Shown piece by piece: positions 57,526 through 64,000 of a stretch of DNA of 64,000 bases (positions are counted from its first letter, which is position 1; the number at the start of each line of letters is the position of its first letter). Origin of the DNA: Valencia hispanica. Lineage: Eukaryota; Chordata; Actinopteri; Cyprinodontiformes; Valenciidae. Where the stretch lies: positions 25,028,501 to 25,092,500 of the forward strand of contig OY747705.1 in assembly GCA_963556495.2 (NCBI GenBank). The letters run 5' to 3'. A model generated the notes under the pieces. The model saw only the letters and a program-made list of their open reading frames with translations. It had not been told where the DNA came from and made no database searches. The translations under genes were made by a program, and so were the position numbers.

Positions 57526-58435
57526 GCTTAGGGGTTCTGAGCACCCAGAGAGTTGCCCAACCAGGCAAGATAAATCTCACATTTTAACATAACTCACCCC
57601 CCGAGGCACTGTTTGGTACATTCTGGGGTGCCCAAACGTGGTGCACACGCAGATGGTCCGACAGACAACTAGACCATCCAAACATAGGTTCTGCACAAAT
57701 TAATATTATTGGCTGAAGTTTTTGGAGAATTGTGACTGAACCACATAATTATTTTATTTTATTAACCCCTCCAAAATATTGACCAGTATGTTATGTTAGA
57801 ATGTTTTTACCAGGCATGAAAAGCTAGCTTGCTTTGTAGATTTGGTAGAGAAGCTTTAATATGGGGAGAACACAAAACTTGGCGTATATGTAAAATTATA
57901 TTATGAATGGGATGTTTTTCTTTGTCAGCTTAACAGTTGCTGTCCTGCATGCTAGTATTCTGTTTGTTTTCTTACTTGGTTCTTCCTGACTTTGCACTCT
58001 CTCCTCTCCTTCCCCTTTTTCATCTCTCCCTCTTTGGACTGACAATCATACACAATTAGATGATTAGTTTAAACAATAACATAAATATGAAAAATACTAT
58101 TGAGAATACTAATAAATAAAGTCCTCTCTCTTTTTATACTGTCAACCAAAAGGCAAATAACCAAACCGTGTGTTTCATATCTAATAAGAGATATTAAGAT
58201 AAATACATTGATCCAACTTACATTATTCTTGATAGACAGACCATTTGGTCTTACACTCTTACCTGAACCTGGCTCTTTTTCCCCCCCGAAAAAAAACAAT
58301 CTTATGTCCATGATGAGGCTTTCTGTCTGTACTCTGTGCACAGAGTGATGCGCTGAGTCTAGGAAAGGCTAGTGGGATCAAACCATTTTTGAAGTGCTGG
58401 GATTCAATTGGCTAAAAATGCCTATGCTGCAACAG
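57526..58435. other. Unannotated DNA within a split LINE
   Basis: Sequence between two LINE pieces that would be adjacent in an intact element. It could be an insertion, but no terminal repeats or domains are recognised. Confidence 0.4.
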
Positions 58436-58830
58436 TGTTTTCACAGGTCTGCTTAAAAAGTCAAGTCTGCCGTTTGTGTCCTCACTAGAACTAGTCTTTA
58501 TACTGGCTCCAAGTAGCTCAGAGAATAGAATTCAAAATACCTTTACTATTTTATAACTAATTGAATGGCTTAGCACCAAAGTATGTTGAAGATCTGTTGT
58601 CACTATACCAATCCCCCAGACCACTCAGGTCTAATTCCAGTCTACTCAACATCCCTAGAATCAGAACCAAAGATGGAGAAGCAACTTTTAGTTTTTATGC
58701 TCCTGCTATCTGGAACAAACTTCCAGACCACTGTAAAGCTGCTGAAACACTGATTTCCTTTAAATCAAGGCACAAAACCCATCTCTTTAGAACTGCCTTT
58801 GATTAATTGATTAATAATAGCTGGAATGTT
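58436..58830 (+). pseudogene. L2/Rex-group LINE, C-terminal end and 3' region
   Basis: After a degraded stretch (QVAQRIEFKI), the frame 58561-58806 reads MNGLAPKYVEDLLSLYQSPR, then PLRSNSSLLNIPR, FSFYAPAIWNKLPDHCKAAE and KTHLFRTAFD, the C-terminal end of L2/Rex-type LINE proteins. It ends normally with TAA at 58804-58806. Same orientation as 57009-57525, so probably the remaining part of that copy. Confidence 0.8.
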
Positions 58831-59305
58831 ATAACAGTGGTAATGTTCTTTGTTTCTGATGGTGTGTTTTCAGTTTTTAATGTTTTATTACTGCTTTTAT
58901 TTTATCCCCTAATTGCTGAAAGTGTCAGGTGTTCTAGATGCAGCATAGACCCAAACGCAGACGCAGGTAAGGTGCAATGAGGATTTATTAAAATGAGGAT
59001 AATGGCTAGAGACAGTATGAGGCGACAGTGAGTAAGAGGAGGGGAAGGGCTTAAATTAGGATTAGGATCAGGTGGTGACTGGGATTGAAGACAGCTGCAG
59101 ACAATGATGAGAAAGGAAGCGAGCAGGGCAGGGTGAAGAGGTTCTGACAGGACCCCCCCTCTCTAAGGGCGGACACCAGGCAACCTGGAGAGAAGAAAAA
59201 AAAAGAGAAGCAGCCTTTCAAGGGTGGGTGGAGCCCACAGAAAGAGGGACCAAATCTCAGAAGGTACGCCCCTGGAGGTTGGGCGGGGGGCCGGGTGGTC
59301 ATCCA

Positions 59306-59353
59306 CAGACGATCAGGCAGGCGACCAGATCTGGTCGCCTGCCTGATCGTCTG
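59306..59353. repeat. Perfect 48-bp palindrome
   Basis: CAGACGATCAGGCAGGCGAC and CAGA meet their exact reverse complement with no spacer at 59329/59330; the centre is AGATCT. The symmetry ends at 59305 and 59354. It would form a 24-bp stem. Not explained by the terminal repeats of any element here. Confidence 0.97.
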
Positions 59354-59774
59354 GCTGACTGGCAGTCAGGCGGGCAGCCAGGTGGTCGTCCCCAGGCAGG
59401 CATGTGCTTAGGCAAAACCACTGGCAGTCGAGTGAGTCCCTGAGTACGGGCTAGAGACTGGCGATGGAGGGACCTGACCGATGAAGGCTGGTGACAGTGA
59501 AGGCTGGCTGAAAATGAAGATCGGCGGTGGGGAAGGCTGGCTGAAGAGGCAGACAGACAAGGAAGGAGCCAGGTTGAAGAGGTTGACAGGCGACAGAGGA
59601 GTATGTTGTGGAGTTGAAGGTGGGTCGACCTTGACCCTTCTGGGAGATCTGTATCCGGAGCCAGGAGGCGAGGAGCAGGCCCCAAGCCGAAGAGCAGCCA
59701 CAGGGGCCCACATGCTCAGGCGAGGAGCCGAAGTGGGGGCCGCAAGGCTCAGGCGAGGAGCTGGAACTGGAGAC

Positions 59775-60955
59775 TAGGGATGGGCATTTGATTAAACCGT
59801 CTTCATCGATCATCTGGAGAATTAACGATCGATTTTCGAATAATCATTGATATTTTTATATTAAAATTCAGTGTTCATAGGCTATATTAAAATGCAGTGA
59901 GAATAGAAAAATAGCATGTTTCCTCATTGAGATCTTCATTACAAGTGGGACACCTCTTGTGGAAGTTAAACTGAATTAATTCACGGTAGTTGCACAAAGA
60001 AAATATGCGCTATAAGCAGGGGAGCCGACAGCTAAAAGACGGTACTCATTAACACAACTGACGCTCATATTTTTTTTCTTCTCCAAAAAAGTAAAAAAAA
60101 AATATTTAAAAAAAGGAATGTTAAACAATAACTTAATAAAAAAATATATATATATAATACTTATAGGTCTTAAAGTTTTGTGTTACATTTGGCAAAAAGA
60201 GTAGAGAAAGAGGATGAGAGAGATCAGCGTACCTAACAATGAATTAGGCTCATTAACAGAGTAAGAAAGACAAAACAAAAGAAGCCGAAACTTATGTACA
60301 ACTTTAGCACCAGTCTACTGATTTTTGTTGAGAAAGATGAGCATGTTAACATGCGCCGAGGTCAGAAGCGAAAGCAGCCTGATGACCAGAGTGACGGTCC
60401 AGGCTGCTGTCGCGTCTGACCAGCAGCGCCGAGATCACCTGCTGTGAGGGACAGACGTCGCTGTGATACACATAACTCCATGCTAACCTGGCAAGCCTCT
60501 GGAATCTTGTTTAATTCATTTTCCACCAGTCTGTAGGGGTGCAATCCAGGGGTGGCGGAGCCTCCCTCAGAAAGTAATCGGTGAGTAAGTTTCTCTGCTC
60601 GTTGTGCATCTCGGTTCCTCCATGCTAACACCGACTTGATGCTAGGATGAGACCAAGAGCAGGATGCTCCGCTTCTAACCAGGGTTGGAAGTGCGTTCAA
60701 GTACTTATCTACAGCTTCGCAGTGTTGGCAGTGAACAGATACTTTTTTGTTTGTTTGTTTTTTTAGTCAAAGTGGTCCCACGCCACACTTTGCTGCGACC
60801 TCTTCATGACAATGCTACCGAGTCGGCCTGTGGGTTTTATTTTCAGTCATCGCCCTCTTGTGGTAAAGTGTACTGCCACATAGCAGAATTAATTGCATTC
60901 CTTCAAAACTCACACTAAACAACAGAACGTGCGTTAATTGATCAGTAAAAAAAAA
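59775..60955 (-). mobile_element. Internally deleted hAT element (BED zinc finger type)
   Basis: The low-coordinate end begins TAGGGATGGGCATTTGATTA followed by ATCGAT-rich sequence, a style of terminus seen in hAT elements. On the minus strand the N-terminal BED zinc finger start (about 60807-60740) is joined to the C-terminal dimerisation domain (about 60660-60310), with most of the transposase missing. The right terminus near 60955 is not clear. It interrupts a GC-rich repeat. Confidence 0.6.
60310..60807 (-). pseudogene. hAT transposase: BED finger start fused to C-terminal dimerisation domain
   Basis: From ATG at 60807 it reads MKRSQQSVAWDHFD, then after a stop and an A-rich run VSVHCQHCEAV, giving the paired cysteines of a BED zinc finger. 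The reading then passes directly to a C-terminal part with YFLREAPPPLDC, DWWKMN, FQRLARLAWSYV and, after frameshifts, HAHLSQQKS-like degraded ends of the hAT dimerisation domain. The catalytic region between them is gone. The product could not act as a transposase. Confidence 0.65.
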
Positions 60956-61037
60956 GCAGGAGCAGCAGGAGCAGCAGGAGCTGCAGGAGCTGCAGGAGCA
61001 GCAGGAGCAGCAGGAGCAGCAGGAGCCGCAGGAGCGG
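60956..61037. repeat. 9-bp tandem repeat (GCAGCAGGA type)
   Basis: About nine units of GCAGCAGGA and GCTGCAGGA. On the minus strand each unit encodes an Ala-Pro-Ala-type triplet, giving a repeated alanine/proline tract within the 60934-61200 frame. Confidence 0.9.
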
Positions 61038-61425
61038 ATGACTGACGGACAGGAGTGGGAGGAGCTGGTGAGCAGACTGAGGCAGAGACTAATGACGAGT
61101 AGGCTGGGCTGAAGACCGGAGCTGCAACGGCGACAGGGCAGACAAAAACGGGAGCAGCGGATGGCAAGACGTCAGCATTGGAGGAGGGCGGTACCTCCAC
61201 GTGCTAATGCTGGGAGGACTGAACGCCAGCCTTGCTCCCACGAACACCTACATCTGAGGGTGCCTACCTCAGATATCCTCGTGAGGACTGCCGCATTCCC
61301 AGGCGTCTGTTCGATCTATTTTTAAGGTTGCCTCATTTTGTCAGGTGTCCTAGGTGCAGCATGGACCCAAACGCAGACGCAGGTAACGTGCAATGATGAT
61401 TTATTAAGATGATGTTGATGGCTAG

Positions 61426-61734
61426 AGTGGAGCAATGAAGACAAGACACCAGACGGACAGGGACGAGCTTGGAGGAAACTACGACAAAGAAAGAAAAAAA
61501 TGGAAAAACTCTTTGTTTGACTGTTGGACGCATAAAGATGTGTAAAATAAGTTTATGATTCCTTTAAATCTTCAAACCTTGCTGTTTTTTACCACCATAT
61601 AAAGCAGCTACTCCCTATTCATTTGTTTGTGTTTCCAAGAACCAAACAAATAAAATACACTGTTAATAATCAAGCTTCTGCTGAAGCAAGTGTTCAGACA
61701 GCATATGAATGTTTATAGGTGTTTACTGCCAGCA
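61426..61734. other. Unannotated DNA
   Basis: Short interval without recognised features. Confidence 0.4.
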
Positions 61735-63122
61735 AAGCAAGGCAAGACAATTTTATTTGTATAGCACACTTTCAACAACACGGTAATTCAAGATGCTTTA
61801 CATGATTTGGTGATTTTAAAAAAAGAGAAAAAAACTAGAAAAAAACAAAAGAAAAAACAGAATATAACATTGGAAATTAAAAGTAAATAAAGCAAGAGAA
61901 CATGAACACATTTGATACATATGACAATCATTTACTCAAAGGCAATTTTAAAGAGTAACTAAACCCCAAAAACACTTTTCTTTGCATATAAACTGTATAA
62001 ATGGGTCTTTACCAATGCAATCTTTCAATTTCTGGGAATTTTCTTTACATTTTGGTGTAAACTTGTTTAATTCTACACTTTTTGGTCTAAAAGGTCTTAG
62101 TGCTGCCCTCTTAGGGTTGAAGTGTGGCTACTGCATTTGAAATTTATGATTGGCGTAGAGGGGTACATCTTTTCCACTCTTTACGTCACAGGCATAGTCT
62201 CACAGACACGCCCGGTGGGTTTGGGTATAAAACCATCTCTCAGACACACTCGCCCCCTTGGCGAGTTTGGAGTTGGAATTGCGAGTTTTGATCGATTATG
62301 TTTTTCAGGTTACCATTATTATCACATTAGCACTTAGTTAGCATAGCTAACATACTGTTTTGAACGTTAGCCTATGTTAACATTACCACTCAGAGACTGC
62401 ACCTATCCTGTCTCCCTCTGCCTCAGCATCACCGGCAGCGCCGGCCTCGTGGCAAAAAGTGTAGAATTAAACAAGTTTACACGAAAATGCAAATAAAATC
62501 CCAGAAACTGAAAGATGGCATTGGTAAAGACCCATTTATACAGTTTATGAGCAAAAAAAAGTTGTTTTTGGGTTTAGTTACTCTTTAAACATATATGTTT
62601 TTAGTCTCCATTTAAAGCAGTTCAGAGTTTCAGCAGCTCTACACTCGTCAGGAAGTCTGTTCCAGATAAGGGGAGCATAGAAACTGAAAGCTGCTTCTCC
62701 ATGTTTGGTTCTTAGTCTAAGGATGTTAGGAGGACCTGAGTGGTCTCGGTGGTTGGTACGGTGACAACCGGTCTTCAACATATTTTGGTGCTAAGCCATT
62801 TAATGATTTATAAACTAGTATGAGTATTTTGAAATCTATTCTCTGAGCTACAGGTAGCCGGTGTAAGGACTGTAGAACTGGGGTGATGTGCTCTGCTTTC
62901 CTGGTTCTAGTGAGGACGCGAGCGGCAGCGTTCTGGATCAGCTGCAGCTGTCTGATTGACTTTTTAGGCAGGCCTGTGAGGACGCTGTTGCAGTAATCAA
63001 TCCGACTAAAGATAAACGCATGGATGAGTTTTTCGAGGTCTTGTTGCGAGATTAGTCCTTTAATTCTAGAAATGTTCTTCAGGTGATAGAAGGCTGACCT
63101 AGTTATTGCCGTTATGTGAGCT
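61735..63122 (-). mobile_element. L2/Rex-group LINE 3' part, interrupted by a TTAA element
   Basis: The 3' tail lies at 61735-61947 (AGCAAAGCAAGGCAAGACAA, then TTTTATTTGTATAGCAC on the plus strand). The coding part is at 62589-63122 on the minus strand: AFYHLKNI, LIHAFIFSRIDYCNSVLTGL near 63000, ITPVL and FKILILVYK segments near 62840, and FSFYAPLIWNRLPDECRAAE near 62680-62620, ending KTYMF. Some frame changes occur. A 633-bp transposon separates coding end and tail. The 5' end is truncated at about 63122. Confidence 0.85.
61952..62584. mobile_element. 633-bp TTAA-target transposon with long terminal inverted repeats
   Basis: Flanked by TTAA at 61948-61951 and 62585-62588. The inverted repeats are about 135 bp, starting AGAGTAACTAAACCC on both ends and sharing ACTGTATAAATGGGTCTTTA and AACTTGTTTAATTCTACACT. 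The unique centre has TATAAAA at 62226 and no transposase. It sits within the 3' region of an L2-group LINE, so it is younger than that LINE. Confidence 0.9.
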
Positions 63123-63711
63123 TAGAAAACAAAATGTAACTTAATAAATAAAAGTAAACTTGTGCTACGTGGTAAAAAACATGTTTTAAAGATATTTTTA
63201 TGAAAGGCTTTGAAGTTGAGTGACAAAGCAGTTACCTGGGGACTTCATTGATTGGTTTAGTTAATTACCAGAGGTGAGAAAAAAGAGAAGACCGGTTAAC
63301 AACTGGTGAACTCTGTGTTTAGATAAAAATAACAAAAATACTGATCAATAATCATTATGCTAGGAGTTTTGATCAACACACAGTTATATAATGAACAGAA
63401 TGAAAGGCAAAATAAAGTTTTAATTTTTAGCCTAATCTATCTATTACAAATGGCTTGTAGCAAATGCCTTGGACAGTATTCATAGCCACTTAGACCTTTT
63501 CACGTGTTGTCACATTTTAGTCTCAGAGTTTAAAGGACCATGGGGCAGAATGAAGAAACAAAACTCACGAGCGACGCGGCCGGCGCTACAAGTAATTGCA
63601 GCCACCCGCACGGGAGCGCGCACAAAAAAGGCTTGCTTCACACACAAAAAACATACCTCTTTACTGTGACATACTTCTTTTTCTTAGTGCCACTTTTTAG
63701 TGGGCTGTGAG
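63123..63711. other. Unannotated DNA
   Basis: Nothing recognised. A GC-rich patch with CACGAGCGACGCGGCCGGCG at about 63565 stands out from the AT-rich surroundings. Confidence 0.4.
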
Positions 63712-64000
63712 TCAAATCAAATCAAACTTTATTTATAAAGCTCTTTTCATACAAGAAGTTGCATCACAAAGTGCTTTACAGATTAAAATGACCCCACAAA
63801 AAACCACCTTCCCTTCCCTCCCCCACAGATTTAAAAGCATGGTCACAGTTATACCCCCCTCCCCCCAACCCAACTCCCATGCACACACACAGTTAAAAGC
63901 AACACTAAAAAAGGACATTGACGCCATCAGAGGAGCCATCTGCCCCGGCAGCGGTAGATTAACAGCAGCAGCCGAGGCGCTGACACTGGGCGCCCAGTGG
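63712..64000 (-). mobile_element. LINE 3' end, continuing past the window
   Basis: Begins with the tandem AATCAAATCAAAC (63714-63727) and ACTTTATTTATAAAGCTC, then GCATCACAAAGTGCTTTACA. This is a 3' tail of L2-type fish LINEs in minus orientation. The remainder to 64000 shows no coding motif, so it is probably 3' untranslated region. Confidence 0.6.

Larger units (their letters stand above)
58923..61425 (-). mobile_element. Possible LTR-type element with a hAT insertion
   Basis: Direct repeats of about 95 bp (58923-59017 and 61339-61425) both begin TGTCAGGTGT and contain GACCCAAACGCAGACGCAGG and a TTTATTAA word. On the minus strand this gives an AATAAA signal and a CCTGACA end, as in the last part of an LTR. 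Between them is GC-rich sequence with proline- and alanine-type frames (59299-59813 and 60934-61200 on the minus strand), interrupted by a hAT derivative (59775-60955). No reverse transcriptase or gag domain was found, so the classification is tentative. Confidence 0.35.

Overview
The window looks like non-coding chromosomal DNA of a ray-finned (probably percomorph teleost) fish. It is AT-rich, has (TA)n, (CA)n and (TG)n microsatellites, and is packed with the mobile-element mix typical of teleosts: Tc1-like transposons, hAT and TTAA-target elements, L2/CR1/Rex-group and RTE-type LINEs, a BEL/Pao LTR retrotransposon, a DIRS-type fragment and tRNA-derived SINEs. The species cannot be told from the sequence. 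I found no host protein-coding gene, rRNA or functional tRNA. Every recognisable coding stretch belongs to a mobile element, and nearly all are broken by stops, frameshifts or deletions.

Layout: 1-3.5 kb holds three Tc1-like elements side by side. 3.5-7.9 kb is mostly unannotatable AT-rich sequence with one LINE tail at 6.6-7.0 kb. 7.9-20.2 kb is a nested stack. Two inverted copies of an unidentified 1.3-1.4 kb repeat (7878-9319 and 18905-20213) flank colinear pieces of one RTE LINE. Between those pieces lie a BEL/Pao element, a 467-bp TTAA element and two opposed copies of a GC-rich poly(A)-tailed retroposon. 21.1-24.0 kb is an L2-group LINE on the minus strand.

24.6-31.1 kb is a 6.5-kb array of an 8-bp unit (consensus ACATGGTC) that switches strand at about 29,823. 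The common unit variants are what loss of two CpG sites would give. Longer blocks are duplicated inside it at offsets of 848 and 1288 bp. Because 8 and 3 share no factor, the array reads as the same octapeptide in all three frames; the long reading frames there are artefacts.

32-35 kb has two TTAA-type elements, one carrying a 41-codon reading frame, and a SINE with a perfect 16-bp target duplication. 37.15-41.88 kb is a nearly complete foldback element: two arms of about 650-700 bp meeting at 41,178, identical termini and a 6-bp duplication GTAAGG. A full-length RTE LINE sits in its left arm. 42.7-44.7 kb is a DIRS-type gag split by a SINE, fused to an L2 fragment. 48-64 kb has scattered hAT, Tc1, L2 and MITE remnants, including a Tc1-like transposase with all three catalytic residues, a perfect 48-bp palindrome, and an L2 LINE interrupted by a 633-bp TTAA element.

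No set of genes here works together. What the window records is a history of insertions, whose order can be read from which element interrupts which.
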